Both the position numbers and the translations under genes were made by a program. 64,000 nt of DNA from contig NZ_KZ845666.1 in NCBI RefSeq assembly GCF_003313465.1, forward strand, positions 310,001 to 374,000, in the 5' to 3' direction. Of the stretch, positions 28,230 to 37,555 are shown piece after piece. The stretch is from Thermoflavimicrobium daqui (GTDB lineage: Bacteria > Bacillota > Bacilli > Thermoactinomycetales > Thermoactinomycetaceae). The first letter of the stretch is position 1. Every line of letters starts with the position of its first letter. The notes beneath the pieces were generated by a model, which made no database searches, had not been told where the DNA came from, and saw only the letters and a program-made list of their open reading frames with translations.

Positions 28230-29594
28230 TTATTCTTTAAATTCACTTGCCATCTCATCGTTAAAACCAAAGAAATAGGTAAAGACAAAACCAGCGAGAT
28301 ATGCAATAAGCACGCCTATTAAATAATAAACAATCTGTTCAGTATGAACTAGAAACGTGAGTGGTAGTCCAGATACACCGACAGAAATCGTAGCTACTTT
28401 AAAAAAGGCCTGAAATGCTCCTCCTACTCCTGCACCTAAACATGCTGTTAAAAAAGGTCTTCCTAAAGGTAATGTCACTCCAAATATTAGCGGTTCCCCA
28501 ATTCCTAACATTCCAGCTGGTAAAGCTCCTCCCACTGCTCGTTTAAGTCGCTTCTTCTTCGTTTTCACATAAATTGCCAAGGCTGCACCAACTTGTCCTG
28601 CTCCGCTCATGGCTAGAATCGGCAATAGAGGATCATCTCCGATTTGATTAATGAGTTCCAAATGAACAGGGGTTAATCCTTGATGTAATCCAGTTACAAC
28701 AAGAGGTAAAAAAGTAGCTCCTAAAATAAAACCTGCAATAATCCCGCCAATATCTAAAATTTGCAATAATAATTTGGTGATTCCATCAGAGATCCAACCT
28801 CCGAGTGGCATAAAAACAAGATAAGTAAATAATCCTGTAATCAACAAAGAAAGGGTTGGTGTAAACACAATATCAATGGAGGCAGGCATTCGCTTTCGAA
28901 TTAGCCGTTCCATATAAGCTATAAAAATAGCTGCAATCATTACGCCAATCAGTCCACCCCGTCCAGGAACGAGTTTCTGGCCAAACAGAGTTACTTCTGC
29001 AATAGCTGGGTTTATGATCAAGGCTCCTGCTAACCCACCCAAAGCCGGAGAACCCCCAAACTCCTTGGCTGTATTGATCCCGACAAAGATCGCTAAGTAG
29101 ACAAATAAACCTCCACCGATCAGGGTAAGTATTTGAGCTAGTTCCGTTTTTTCATTTAACCATCCTGCTTGGATTGCTGCTTTGGTCATTCCTGTTATAA
29201 GCCCTGATGCAACCAGTGCTGGAATAAGCGGAATGAAGATACTAGCGATTTTTTTTAATATCTGATGGAATGAAGTTTCGCTTTTTGCTCTCGCTTCTTT
29301 TTTTAACTCTTTGGCTCTTTCTTTTAGCTGGGTGCTCTCCTCTTCTTTTAATAACTTCCCAAATGCAGTAGCAACTTTATTTACCTTTCCTGGACCAATG
29401 ACTATTTGAAGGGTGTCCGCTTCAATTACTCCTAATACTCCATCAATTTGCTTTAGTTTTTTTTGATCTATTTGTTTATCGTCTATGGTTTTGACGCGTA
29501 AACGAGTCATACAATGGGTATAAGATTCAATATTACTTGCTCCACCCAATACCTCTAATATCTCACTAGCTAACCTTTTTATATCATCGGACAC
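28230..29594 (-). CDS. murP: PTS N-acetylmuramic acid transporter, EIIBC
   Basis: This 454-residue phosphotransferase permease of the glucose-sucrose superfamily has an EIIB domain (about 1-80, phosphorylated Cys28 in YTHCMTRLRV) followed by an EIIC domain with about ten membrane segments and the GEPLIFGV motif near 378. It lacks its own EIIA domain, as MurP proteins do, and would borrow a general EIIA-Glc. Family identity as MurP rests on its operon with murQ and an RpiR-type regulator; by sequence alone a sucrose- or trehalose-type permease would also fit. It would import MurNAc and deliver MurNAc-6-phosphate. Confidence 0.85.
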   Translation of the reverse strand: MSDDIKRLASEILEVLGGASNIESYTHCMTRLRVKTIDDKQIDQKKLKQIDGVLGVIEADTLQIVIGPGKVNKVATAFGKLLKEEESTQLKERAKELKKEARAKSETSFHQILKKIASIFIPLIPALVASGLITGMTKAAIQAGWLNEKTELAQILTLIGGGLFVYLAIFVGINTAKEFGGSPALGGLAGALIINPAIAEVTLFGQKLVPGRGGLIGVMIAAIFIAYMERLIRKRMPASIDIVFTPTLSLLITGLFTYLVFMPLGGWISDGITKLLLQILDIGGIIAGFILGATFLPLVVTGLHQGLTPVHLELINQIGDDPLLPILAMSGAGQVGAALAIYVKTKKKRLKRAVGGALPAGMLGIGEPLIFGVTLPLGRPFLTACLGAGVGGAFQAFFKVATISVGVSGLPLTFLVHTEQIVYYLIGVLIAYLAGFVFTYFFGFNDEMASEFKE

Positions 29595-29618
29595 GCCGGT
29601 CTCCTCCTTGTGAACGAA

Positions 29619-30485
29619 TTATTTATATGTCCGATCCTTCAGATATTTCACAGCCTGTCTAGTGTGGTCAATATGCTTTATCATTGGTTCGTAATCTTGT
29701 GATATTAAACTAAAAAAGAGTACATCGATACAAAATAGCTGAGCCATTCGAGAAGCCGTCGCTGCACTTCGAAATACGGCTTCATATTCTCCAGATACTT
29801 TTAATGATACATCTACATGATTATCGATCGTTCGAAAACCAAACTTAGACAGACCGATCGTGTTTAATCCATATTTTTTAGCTAAAATTAATAAATCAAT
29901 CACTTCTTTTGTTTCACCTGAGTAAGAAATTCCAAATAAAAGATCAGAAGAGTTGGCATTTGCGAGAAGCATAGCAATCATATGTGTATCTGTAAAAGCA
30001 GTAGCATGCTTATTTAAACGTAAAAATTTATGCTGAGCATCTTGGGCAACTATTCCCGAAGCACCCACACCAAAAACATGAATCGTTTCAGCTTGATTTA
30101 GCAAATAAAGAGCTTGCTTTAATTTAGCTAAATCCAACAAACTAGCAGTATCTTCAATGACTTGAATATGATTTTGAAGCGTTTTGTCGATGATGGATTC
30201 GATCTTATCTTCCGGTTCTATATCTCGATAGCCTAATGGGGTAGGGGTATTCTTGGCCAAATCCCCAGCCAAGCGGACTTTTAAATCGGGTAAGCCCTTT
30301 AAACCAAGAGATTTACATAGACGAACAACTGCAGCACCACTTGTGTTTGTCGATTGTCCCAATTGTTGAGCACTCTGATTTAGGACCTCATGTGGATACT
30401 CCAAAATATATTGGGCGATTTTCCTCTCAGAAATCGGAAGCGCTGTCAAAACAGAATGAATACGTTGAAAAACACCTGTTGTCAT
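29619..30485 (-). CDS. murR: MurR/RpiR family transcriptional regulator
   Basis: This 288-residue regulator has an N-terminal HTH_6 domain (about 1-80, with [16 protein letters not shown] and [15 protein letters not shown]) and a C-terminal sugar isomerase (SIS) domain (about 120-260, [28 protein letters not shown]) expected to bind MurNAc-6-phosphate or a related sugar phosphate. The start codon overlaps the murQ stop (ATGA) and murP begins 24 bases later, so the three form one operon that it probably controls. Confidence 0.88.
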   Translation of the reverse strand: MTTGVFQRIHSVLTALPISERKIAQYILEYPHEVLNQSAQQLGQSTNTSGAAVVRLCKSLGLKGLPDLKVRLAGDLAKNTPTPLGYRDIEPEDKIESIIDKTLQNHIQVIEDTASLLDLAKLKQALYLLNQAETIHVFGVGASGIVAQDAQHKFLRLNKHATAFTDTHMIAMLLANANSSDLLFGISYSGETKEVIDLLILAKKYGLNTIGLSKFGFRTIDNHVDVSLKVSGEYEAVFRSAATASRMAQLFCIDVLFFSLISQDYEPMIKHIDHTRQAVKYLKDRTYK

Positions 30486-31393
30486 CTTTCATCTCCTATT
30501 TTAATAGCAGCTCGTACATCCCCTTGAGCTTGGTTAAGACGCTGTTTTGCTTCTACTATGGAAGTTCCTGTTTGTAACATCACGATTGCTATCTTTACTT
30601 CATTGTTGGCTTGCTCTAAAGCCTGTCTTGCTGTCTGTTCATCTACTTTTGTCAAAGTACGAATGATCCGAATAGCCCGTTCATATAATTTATGATTGGT
30701 TACTTTCACATCGACCATTAAATTTTCATATACCTTTCCTAAGCGAATCATCGCTGTTGTCGAAATCATATTTAAAATCATTTTATGAGCTGTAGCTGCT
30801 TTAAGACGTGTTGAGCCGGTCAATACTTCTGGTCCCACCACCACATCGATCACTTGATCTGCATAATGACCCAACTTAGAGTTGGGATTAGCAGTAAGAG
30901 CAACTGTTTTGGCTCCTATTTTTTTAGCATATTGAAGTGCTCCAATAACATAAGGCGTTCGTCCACTTGCTGCAATACCAATCACCAAATCTCTCTCATT
31001 TAGATCCAATTGAATTAAATCATTTTCTCCAAACGCTTCATGATCTTCTGCCCCTTCAACCGCCTTAGTAAATGCCTCTGTTCCACCTGCTATCAATCCA
31101 ATCACTAAATCAGGTGGCACACTAAAAGTGGGAGGGCATTCAACTGCATCCATCACACCAAGCCGTCCACTTGTGCCAGCTCCTACGTAGATGATCCGTC
31201 CACCAGCTTGCAATGCTTCTAATGCCCTGTTGACAGCGATTTCAACATCGGATAATACTTCTTTTACTGCAAGAGCCACTTTTTGATCTTCCTCATTCAT
31301 CACTTGTAAAATTTCCCTTGTAGAAAATGTATCGATCTTCATCGTTTGCGGATTTCGTGCTTCTGTCGTAAGTGTCGATAAGTCTTCTTTCAT
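30482..31393 (-). CDS. murQ: N-acetylmuramic acid 6-phosphate etherase
   Basis: This 303-residue enzyme cleaves the lactyl ether of MurNAc-6-phosphate to GlcNAc-6-phosphate and lactate. It carries a SIS fold ([35 protein letters not shown]), the catalytic glutamate region [15 protein letters not shown], and the conserved [20 protein letters not shown]. The C-terminal UBA-like tail is present. The ATG at 31393 lies seven bases after AAGGAG and gives the same length as Bacillus MurQ. It is first in the murQRP operon. No NagA, NagZ or amidase gene is adjacent. Confidence 0.95.
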   Translation of the reverse strand: MKEDLSTLTTEARNPQTMKIDTFSTREILQVMNEEDQKVALAVKEVLSDVEIAVNRALEALQAGGRIIYVGAGTSGRLGVMDAVECPPTFSVPPDLVIGLIAGGTEAFTKAVEGAEDHEAFGENDLIQLDLNERDLVIGIAASGRTPYVIGALQYAKKIGAKTVALTANPNSKLGHYADQVIDVVVGPEVLTGSTRLKAATAHKMILNMISTTAMIRLGKVYENLMVDVKVTNHKLYERAIRIIRTLTKVDEQTARQALEQANNEVKIAIVMLQTGTSIVEAKQRLNQAQGDVRAAIKIGDER

Positions 31394-31825
31394 CATCCAT
31401 CTCCTTTTCTCTACATAAAAGTTCTTAATTATATAGTATAACATCGAATATTCTAAAACTTGCCATTTTATTATAACCTATTTTAAAACCTTATTTCAAT
31501 AATTTTAACTTCATATCAAAATATTATTTTATATAATCCTTATTGATAATAGTAAGCTTTTTATACTTATCATTAATAGACTCTCTTATTATTCCTTATA
31601 TAAGAAGATCTGCATCAATCATTTGATGATTCAATATCCCCCTATTATATTTTATTTATAAATTATATGATAAATACTTGATTTAATTTTTTATACATAA
31701 AATATTATATATATGCAATCCAGTATCTAGTATTTATATAGATACGATTAGAAATCGCATGTATATAAATACAATACAACACATCACAATACTAGATTCA
31801 TTTATTTATTAAGGGAGGGGAAGAA
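31394..31825. other. Very AT-rich divergent promoter region
   Basis: About 430 bases, mostly A and T, between the mur operon and the secreted protein gene. Several TATAAT-like stretches exist (for example around 31680-31720) but none can be singled out. No coding signal. Confidence 0.4.
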
Positions 31826-32614
31826 ATGACTTTCAGAAAGAAAGGCAAACAAACATTACTAGTTTCAGCACTCACTTCCACATTTATATTCAGTGTATTC
31901 CCAACATTAACACCAAATTTAGTAAGTGCCACAGCTGTATCTAGTAGTGATACAACCTGCCAATATCCTGCATGGAACGCAACGACAGCTTATAGTGGTG
32001 GGAACCGTGTTTCTTATAACGGTAAAAATTATGAAGCCAAATGGTGGACACAAGGAGATCAACCTGATCAAAGCGGTGAATGGGGGCCTTGGAAATATAT
32101 AAGTGATTGTAGTGTCCCAGATCCCGATAAGGAACCACCATCAGCTCCTACTGGCTTAACCGTAACCAAAACAACCAGTTCTAGTGTTACCCTTACCTGG
32201 AAAGCTTCAACTGATAATATTGGTGTAAAAGGTTATGATGTATATCGTGGTACGACTCTTGTCGCTAGTGTAAGCGGTACCACTGCAGAAATAACCGGAT
32301 TAGCATCTGATACAACCTATACATTCACTGTAAAAGCAAAAGATGCAGCTGGAAATGTTTCCTCTGCAAGCAATGAGATCACGGCTAAAACGGAGCCTGG
32401 CAACTCAGTAGAAACTCCACGGAGATATGTTGCTTATGCAAGTACATGGAATACAAGCCTCTATGATTTAAAGACAGAAAATATCCCCAATTATATCACC
32501 AATGTAAAAGATTATGGTGATAAAATCGATTTTATCAATCTCATGTCCTATGACGCTGGTGATTACCACTTAAAGGAGATTGTAACCAAACAATCCCCAA
32601 TCTTCCAAAGCTAA
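31826..32614 (+). CDS. Secreted chitin-binding protein with FnIII domain, collapsed chitinase
   Basis: This 262-residue protein has a Sec signal peptide (about 1-37, ending VSATA), a carbohydrate-binding module of family 5/12 (about 46-93: YPAWNATTAYSGGNRVSYNG, WWTQGDQP, WGPWKYI), a fibronectin type III domain (about 104-190), then only about 65 residues resembling a GH18 chitinase. That last part begins RYVAYASTWNTSLYDL, like a GH18 first strand, and jumps to KIDFINLMSYDAGDYH, like a late strand. The catalytic DxxDxDxE motif is missing, so it cannot hydrolyse chitin by the GH18 mechanism. An in-frame internal deletion is the simplest reading. GGGAGGGG precedes the start; a terminator follows. 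It may persist as a chitin-binding protein. Confidence 0.8.
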   Translation: MTFRKKGKQTLLVSALTSTFIFSVFPTLTPNLVSATAVSSSDTTCQYPAWNATTAYSGGNRVSYNGKNYEAKWWTQGDQPDQSGEWGPWKYISDCSVPDPDKEPPSAPTGLTVTKTTSSSVTLTWKASTDNIGVKGYDVYRGTTLVASVSGTTAEITGLASDTTYTFTVKAKDAAGNVSSASNEITAKTEPGNSVETPRRYVAYASTWNTSLYDLKTENIPNYITNVKDYGDKIDFINLMSYDAGDYHLKEIVTKQSPIFQS

Positions 32615-32640
32615 TACCATAATCAATAGCAAGCTATGAA

Positions 32641-32675
32641 CAAAGCTGCAGAACTAACTACTTCTGCAGCTTTGC
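32641..32675. terminator. Bidirectional terminator
   Basis: CAAAGCTGCAGAA (32641-32653) pairs perfectly with TTCTGCAGCTTTG (32662-32674), between the convergent chitinase-like and bluB genes. Confidence 0.8.
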
Positions 32676-32677
32676 TC

Positions 32678-33343
32678 TTAATTCAATGGATACTCTTTGC
32701 CCCATTGATTTTCGTAAACTAATGTTTGTAAAGAAAGACGTGACTTCCAACCAAGCTTTTCTAACATAGGTTTTTCAGGGAATTCGAGTGGGTAACCCAT
32801 ACATAGGTAGGCGACTAGTTGTACATGAGCGGGTAACCCTAAAATCTGTTCAACTTCTTTTTGATTCATTAAGCTCACCCAACCTATACCAATCCCTTCT
32901 GCCCTAGCTGCTAACCACATATTTTGTATCGCGAGACAGGTACTATATAGATCAGTTTCAGGCATAGGACTTCGACCCAGTACAAACGGTGCATCCCGAT
33001 TCCGATCACAGGTTACAGCTAAATTCAAAGGTGCCTCCATAATTCCCTCTAACTTAAGCATACGATAAAGCTCTTTTCTTTCATCTTGAGAAAGTTTATC
33101 GAGTTGGTCTTGGTTTGTTTCTTCAAAAGATAATTTTACTTTTTGTTTAATTTCATTTTCGGTAATCAAAATAAAATTCCAAGGTTGCATAAACCCAACC
33201 GACGGAGCATAATGTGCTGCTTCCAATATCCTTTGTAGAACATCTTTAGGAATAGGAGAATCAGAAAAATGCCGAATATCCCGACGGGACTGAATTAATC
33301 GGTATATCACAGCGATATCCTGCTGTGAAAAATCCTCACTCAT
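32678..33343 (-). CDS. bluB: 5,6-dimethylbenzimidazole synthase
   Basis: This 221-residue nitroreductase-fold enzyme consumes reduced FMN and oxygen to make 5,6-dimethylbenzimidazole, the lower ligand of vitamin B12. BluB hallmarks are present: RRDIRHFSDSPI, YAPSVGFMQPWNFI, TDLYSTCLAIQNMWLAARAE and GIGWVSL, which distinguish it from ordinary nitroreductases. The start is ATG at 33343 after GGAGTG. It is monocistronic; no other cobalamin gene and no B12 riboswitch were seen nearby, so the product may feed salvage of corrinoids. Confidence 0.9.
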   Translation of the reverse strand: MSEDFSQQDIAVIYRLIQSRRDIRHFSDSPIPKDVLQRILEAAHYAPSVGFMQPWNFILITENEIKQKVKLSFEETNQDQLDKLSQDERKELYRMLKLEGIMEAPLNLAVTCDRNRDAPFVLGRSPMPETDLYSTCLAIQNMWLAARAEGIGIGWVSLMNQKEVEQILGLPAHVQLVAYLCMGYPLEFPEKPMLEKLGWKSRLSLQTLVYENQWGKEYPLN

Positions 33344-33483
33344 GAAATCACTCCATTTCTTAATATAGGGTAAAACAAACACTTCTGATTGTAGATATGG
33401 ATAAGCCTTGGAGGATGTATATTATTTTATATATATTATAAATAATTTTATAATATATTGGGTATCCCAAATAAAAACATAAT

Positions 33484-33525
33484 AAAAAAACAGACTCCCC
33501 AAATGTCCATAACGAGGAGTCTGTT
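33484..33525 (-). terminator. Rho-independent terminator of metNIQ
   Basis: AACAGACTCC (33489-33498) pairs with GGAGTCTGTT (33516-33525), followed on the minus strand by a seven-base T run. Confidence 0.9.
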
Positions 33526-33541
33526 CAGACTTAGTTCAATC

Positions 33542-34348
33542 TTAAAAAGCAGGTACAACAGCACCTTTATACTTATCTTCAATAAACTTCTTAGTATCTG
33601 GTGAATTTAAAGCTTTCACTAATTTTTGAATGGACTCATCTTTTTCTTTACCTTGTTTGGTTGCTAATACGTTTGCATAAGGAGAATCTTTGCCTTCAAT
33701 AAATAAATTATCTTTAACAGGATTTAATTTCGCTTGAATAGCATAGTTAGTATTAATTACTGCTAAATCTATTTGATCTAAAATACGTGGCAAGAGAGCG
33801 GCTTCTACTAGTTTAAATTTAATTTTTTTTGGGTTTTCTTTAATATTTCGTTCTGTCTTATTTCCATCACGATTATCCAGTTTAATTAATTTTTGATCTT
33901 CGAGTAACAATAGGCTACGGGTTAAATTACTTGTATCGTTAGGTAGAGCAATCGTTGCTCCTTCTTTTAGTTCATCTACTTTCTTTATTTTTTTAGAGTA
34001 TGCCGCCATAGGCTCGATGTGTACATTTGCTACTTTTACGATATGGTATTTTTTTTCTTTATTGGTTGCTTCCATGAAAGGAACATGTTGGAAAAAATTT
34101 GCATCCGCTTTACCTTCCTCAACCAATGTATTCGGTGTCACATAATCAGGACGTACTTCTATTTTTAAATCAATCCCCTCTTTCTTCAATTGAGGTTTAA
34201 CATGCTCCAAAATTTCTGAATGAGGGATCTGTGAAGCAGCAACTGTTAATTTTTTTGCATCCGCATCACTTTTACCTCCACCTGCTCCACATGCTGTTCC
34301 AAGAGCAGCTACGATTACCGCTGTAAATAATACTCTTAACTTTTTCAT
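33542..34348 (-). CDS. metQ: Methionine ABC transporter substrate-binding lipoprotein
   Basis: This 268-residue NlpA/MetQ lipoprotein captures methionine outside the membrane. The signal ends ALGTAC (Cys20). NlpA-family landmarks follow: IPHSEILEHVKP, LVEEGKADANFFQHVPFM, VHIEPMAAYSKKI and the hinge IALPNDTSNLTRSLLLLE. The start is ATG at 34348 after AAAGGAGG; frames reaching further upstream overlap metI. It is the last gene of a riboswitch-controlled metN-metI-metQ operon. Confidence 0.95.
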   Translation of the reverse strand: MKKLRVLFTAVIVAALGTACGAGGGKSDADAKKLTVAASQIPHSEILEHVKPQLKKEGIDLKIEVRPDYVTPNTLVEEGKADANFFQHVPFMEATNKEKKYHIVKVANVHIEPMAAYSKKIKKVDELKEGATIALPNDTSNLTRSLLLLEDQKLIKLDNRDGNKTERNIKENPKKIKFKLVEAALLPRILDQIDLAVINTNYAIQAKLNPVKDNLFIEGKDSPYANVLATKQGKEKDESIQKLVKALNSPDTKKFIEDKYKGAVVPAF

Positions 34349-34361
34349 ATTTATTCCTCCT

Positions 34362-35018
34362 TTATCTCTTATCCAATTTTTTACTAACCCAATCACCAAT
34401 TCCTTGCACAATTTGTACCAGTATAATAAGTAGTAAACTACAAACGACAAGCATTTGATCATTAAATGATTGAAAACCAAAACGAAATGCCGAATCTCCT
34501 AAACCACCGCCACCTACAATTCCAGCCATCGCTGAGTAAGAAATTAAGGATACACAAGTGACTGTTAATCCAGAAACGATGGCCGGGAGCGCTTCCGGTA
34601 TGAATACCTTACGAATAATAGCTAACTTACTCGCTCCCATTGCTTGAGCTGCTTCAATCACACCTGAGTCAATCTCGCGGATCGCCGTTTCTACCATTCG
34701 GGCGTAAAAAGGAGCGGCCCCTGCAATTAGCGGCACTGTAGCTGCTGTCGGTCCCAATGAGGTGTTGAGAAGAAACTCTGAAACTGGAAATAACAATAAA
34801 ACTAGTACAATAAACGGAACAGCACGTAAAAAATTCACAATCAGTCCTAAAACACGTTGTAAAGCTATATTTTCCCATAATTGATCTCGATCTGTAATGA
34901 ATAACAATACACCAAGGGGAATCCCAAGTAATACAGTGAAAAGCGTCGAAATACCGACCATATAACATGTTTCTTGAGTGGCTATCCAAACTTGGCCCCA
35001 GTCAACCTGCTCAAGCAT
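34362..35018 (-). CDS. metI: Methionine ABC transporter permease
   Basis: This 218-residue permease has five predicted membrane helices and the EAA loop EAAQAMGASKLAIIRKVFIPEALP. It belongs to the MetI group of the methionine uptake family. The ATG at 35018 lies seven bases after GGAGGTG and overlaps the end of metN by eight bases. Confidence 0.95.
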   Translation of the reverse strand: MLEQVDWGQVWIATQETCYMVGISTLFTVLLGIPLGVLLFITDRDQLWENIALQRVLGLIVNFLRAVPFIVLVLLLFPVSEFLLNTSLGPTAATVPLIAGAAPFYARMVETAIREIDSGVIEAAQAMGASKLAIIRKVFIPEALPAIVSGLTVTCVSLISYSAMAGIVGGGGLGDSAFRFGFQSFNDQMLVVCSLLLIILVQIVQGIGDWVSKKLDKR

Positions 35019-35985
35019 AATCAATCACCTCCTGTTCAGATATGTTTAGTATGATTTTATCCTTTACTTTAGCGACATTTTCAGGCTTACCTAGCAAGCG
35101 GAAGGATAGCGAATGATCATCGGATACAGAGTCAATCCCCCCACCTATAAATTGAATGGATACCTGATAAGTACGAGCGAGTTCAATCCACTCTGCAAAG
35201 TGCACTTGCTTCTTAAAAGGAATCGTAAAAATCTCATGACTATTCTCTTCTTTTTGTAAAAACCTTTTAGTAACAGGATGCTGAGGATTTTCAAATATAT
35301 TCTTAGTTAGACCTTCCTCTACAATATCTCCATCCTCCATTACCGCCATCTTATTACAAATCGACTGAACTACGCTCATTTCATGTGTAATCAAGACCAA
35401 GGTAATGCCTGTTTCTTGGTTGATCTCCTTTAACAAATTTAAAATCGAAGCTGTTGTTTCTGGGTCTAAAGCAGAAGTCGCTTCATCACAGAGAAGAACT
35501 GCCGGATCATTAGCTAATGCTCTAGCAATGCCTACTCGTTGCTTTTGTCCACCTGATAGCTGTGAAGGATAAGAATCAGCGCGATCCATTAATCCAACCC
35601 TCTTCAATAAATGATCTACTTTTTCGGAAATTTCCTCTTTTGGAAGTCTGGCAACTTCTAATGGAAAAGCGACATTTTCTCTTACTGTTCGTGACCACAA
35701 TAGATGAAAATGCTGAAAAATCATCCCGATTTTCTGTCTAGCAAGGCGCAATTCTTTATCACTCAGCTTAGAAATCTCTTGATCATTAATGGTTATGGAT
35801 CCCTTAGTTGGTTTCTCTAATCCATTTAACATCCGTAGTAAAGTACTTTTCCCTGCTCCACTATGACCGACGATTCCAAAAATATCCCCTTGATTAATAT
35901 TTAAAGAAACATTTTTTAATGCTGTTACTTCAGATCCTTTTCCACGTGCAGGGTATATTTTACTCACCTGATTGATTCGGATCAT
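35011..35985 (-). CDS. metN: Methionine ABC transporter ATP-binding protein with NIL domain
   Basis: This 324-residue ATPase has Walker A GHSGAGKSTLLRMLNG, signature [15 protein letters not shown], Walker B VLLCDEATSALDPETT and a switch His in LITHEMSVV. Its C-terminal NIL domain (about 245-324, with VSIQFIGGGIDSVSDDHSLS) binds methionine and allows feedback inhibition of transport, as in other MetN proteins. It is first in the operon, directly after the SAM-I riboswitch terminator. Confidence 0.95.
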   Translation of the reverse strand: MIRINQVSKIYPARGKGSEVTALKNVSLNINQGDIFGIVGHSGAGKSTLLRMLNGLEKPTKGSITINDQEISKLSDKELRLARQKIGMIFQHFHLLWSRTVRENVAFPLEVARLPKEEISEKVDHLLKRVGLMDRADSYPSQLSGGQKQRVGIARALANDPAVLLCDEATSALDPETTASILNLLKEINQETGITLVLITHEMSVVQSICNKMAVMEDGDIVEEGLTKNIFENPQHPVTKRFLQKEENSHEIFTIPFKKQVHFAEWIELARTYQVSIQFIGGGIDSVSDDHSLSFRLLGKPENVAKVKDKIILNISEQEVIDYA

Positions 35986-36003
35986 TTATTACTCACCACC
36001 TTA

Positions 36004-36177
36004 TAAAAAATCCCTTTGCTAAGAGAGCAAAGGGATTACCATAATTTATGATAACACCTTCTCTCATCTCTCAGAACACTTTTTGTTCCGCAGGAATTGG
36101 CACCTTTTCCATCAATCATGGACGGTTGCCGAGGTATCATTGGGCCTGTCCCTACACCTCTCTCGATAAGAGAACGG
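36004..36177 (-). promoter_or_regulatory. SAM-I (S-box) riboswitch with terminator, upstream of metNIQ
   Basis: On the minus strand the aptamer runs from TTCTCTTATCGAGAGAGGTG (about 36175) through GGGACAGGCCC and CTCGGCAACC to GATGAGAGAA (36068-36059), which closes helix P1. All the conserved S-box core elements are present. The expression platform ends with a strong terminator, AATCCCTTTGCT (36037-36026) with AGCAAAGGGATT (36020-36009) and a T run, just before metN. High SAM should stop transcription of the methionine importer. Confidence 0.95.
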
Positions 36178-36208
36178 AAATCGTATTCAATTTTAACCGC
36201 TGTAGGTA

Positions 36209-36238
36209 ATACTAGCATAAAATAATTCATAAAGTCAA
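36209..36238 (-). promoter_or_regulatory. Sigma-A promoter of metNIQ
   Basis: On the minus strand TTGACT, an 18-base spacer, and TAGTAT preceded by TGC (an extended -10). Transcription would begin near 36202, about 25 bases before the riboswitch aptamer. Confidence 0.75.
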
Positions 36239-36284
36239 TACTAATATTTCAATTAATAACATCGGTCTATAATGAGAAGCTATC

Positions 36285-36380
36285 TTCTAAATCAGCTGCT
36301 CTACGTTTTCTTTTGCTAAGCAAATACAATTCATGCTAAATTTAAGTATGATCTGGGTATATCATTGTATAATGTAAACA
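36285..36380. repeat. Degenerate intergenic repeat, copy R5 (internally shortened)
   Basis: CTAAATCAGCTGCTCTAC and AAGTATGATCTGG match the two ends of copy R2 (CTGAATTAGCTGCTCATC and AGGTATGATCTGG), with the middle missing. Confidence 0.45.
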
Positions 36381-36496
36381 TTTAACCCATATAACAGCAA
36401 AACGTGACGCCGTGTAACAAAGTATTTTCAACTATTACCCCTAGATTACATTTCGTTTACATTATGCTTAGAGTTCACTATATCGCCTAATTTTAG

Positions 36497-36505
36497 CATA
36501 TAATA
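36497..36505 (+). promoter_or_regulatory. Candidate -10 element for the micro-ORF
   Basis: CATATAATA lies 34 bases before the micro-ORF start. It fits both a sigma-A -10 (TATAAT) and the sporulation sigma-E/K -10 (CATAnnnTA). The -35 side is poor for sigma-A, and ATA at 36479-36482 could serve sigma-E. Confidence 0.35.
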
Positions 36506-36539
36506 AATGACACCAAGAACTTTACTGGAGGTGCCCCAT

Positions 36540-36650
36540 ATGAACTACACGGTTGTTGGCAAATCTTTCTGGATTGGAATTATCAATGCCATTTTACTAA
36601 GTGTACCGCTGTGGTTTTTACTTTACATTTGCATTCGCAATCTATTTTAG
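36540..36650 (+). CDS. Micro-ORF, 36-residue single-helix membrane protein (A)
   Basis: This 36-residue frame starts with ATG six bases after a strong GGAGGTG. It encodes MNYTVVGKSFWIGIINAILL followed by SVPLWFLLYICIRNLF, almost all one hydrophobic helix. A similar protein is encoded at 50061-50189: both share G-x-x-N-x-x-x-L-S-x-P-x-W-x-L-x-Y-x-C-I-R (11 of 27 aligned residues identical, most others conservative). The conserved pattern plus the ribosome site support a real gene. Both copies are on the plus strand and bracket the minus-strand polysaccharide locus. Function unknown. Confidence 0.7.
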   Translation: MNYTVVGKSFWIGIINAILLSVPLWFLLYICIRNLF

Positions 36651-36705
36651 GATATAATACGGGACACCTGGGATTAATTAGTAAAATATGTAACCTTTTT
36701 CATAT

Positions 36706-36738
36706 AAAAAACGGGTTGCCATTTTATATTGACAACCC
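36706..36738 (-). terminator. Terminator of the sugar transferase gene
   Basis: GGGTTG (36713-36718) pairs with CAACCC (36733-36738), followed on the minus strand by GTTTTTTAT. Confidence 0.7.
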
Positions 36739-36740
36739 AC

Positions 36741-37379
36741 TTATCTTGCACCACTACCTGTAAATACAACCCAAACCGTACGGAATATAATTCTTAAGTC
36801 TAAGGAAAATGACTGATTTTGAATATAATACATGTCAAGCTCAAACTTTTCGGCAGGAGTAGACTCATATCCACCGTTAACTTGAGCCCATCCAGTTAAT
36901 CCTGGTTTAACCATCAGACGTTTTTTAAAGTCTGGAATCTCTTTCGTAAATTCTTCTGTAAATAACGGACGTTCTGGTCTTGGACCAATCAAACTCATAT
37001 CTCCACGCAAGATATTAATAAGCTGTGGAATTTCGTCGATCCGAGTTTTACGAATAAATTTTCCTACACGTGTCACACGCGGATCATTTTTCGCCGCCCA
37101 TTGAGGCCCATTCTTCTCAGCATCAGTGCGCATGGAGCGAAGTTTAATGATAGAGAAAGTTCTACCACCTAATCCAACACGTTCCTGCTTATAAAATACT
37201 GGACCAGGAGATTCCAACTTAATGGCGATCATTGTCAGCAGTAATACTGGTAAAGTAATGATCAGCAAAATGATGGAAAAAACAAGCTCTAATCCGCGCT
37301 TTACGTATGGATATAATGAAAACTCGTCTACTCCTGAATATGCGCTTGAACTGTTTCCATAGGCCAATTTCGAACGCAT
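36741..37379 (-). CDS. Undecaprenyl-phosphate sugar-1-phosphate transferase (initiating enzyme)
   Basis: This 212-residue protein is the bacterial sugar transferase that puts the first sugar phosphate on undecaprenyl phosphate. A membrane helix at about 27-48 is followed by the core motifs [57 protein letters not shown] and [12 protein letters not shown]. The short, single-helix form resembles EpsL/WcaJ catalytic regions. The sugar (often a diNAcBac, galactose or GlcNAc) cannot be told. It has its own terminator, 176 bases from the epimerase gene. Confidence 0.92.
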   Translation of the reverse strand: MRSKLAYGNSSSAYSGVDEFSLYPYVKRGLELVFSIILLIITLPVLLLTMIAIKLESPGPVFYKQERVGLGGRTFSIIKLRSMRTDAEKNGPQWAAKNDPRVTRVGKFIRKTRIDEIPQLINILRGDMSLIGPRPERPLFTEEFTKEIPDFKKRLMVKPGLTGWAQVNGGYESTPAEKFELDMYYIQNQSFSLDLRIIFRTVWVVFTGSGAR

Positions 37380-37555
37380 CCGTTATTCACTCCCGCTCTT
37401 TATATTATCAACTGCTTAAGCGCATTCGATTACGAATATGACGTTAATATTACATTTATATTTCATTAGGATTACTGGTTACAAGTATACTCTAGTTCTT
37501 TCAGATTGACAATAGACGATTTGTTACAAAATTAGTTTTGGGAAAAAGACTTGTC

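Noticed and set aside
32941-33343. General nitroreductase instead of BluB
   Set aside because: The SVGFMQPW and the DLYSTCLAIQNMWLAARAEG stretches are BluB hallmarks not found in ordinary nitroreductases.
36036-36230. Minus-strand open frame of 64 codons before metN
   Set aside because: It lies entirely in the SAM-I riboswitch and its promoter; the bases are explained by the aptamer.
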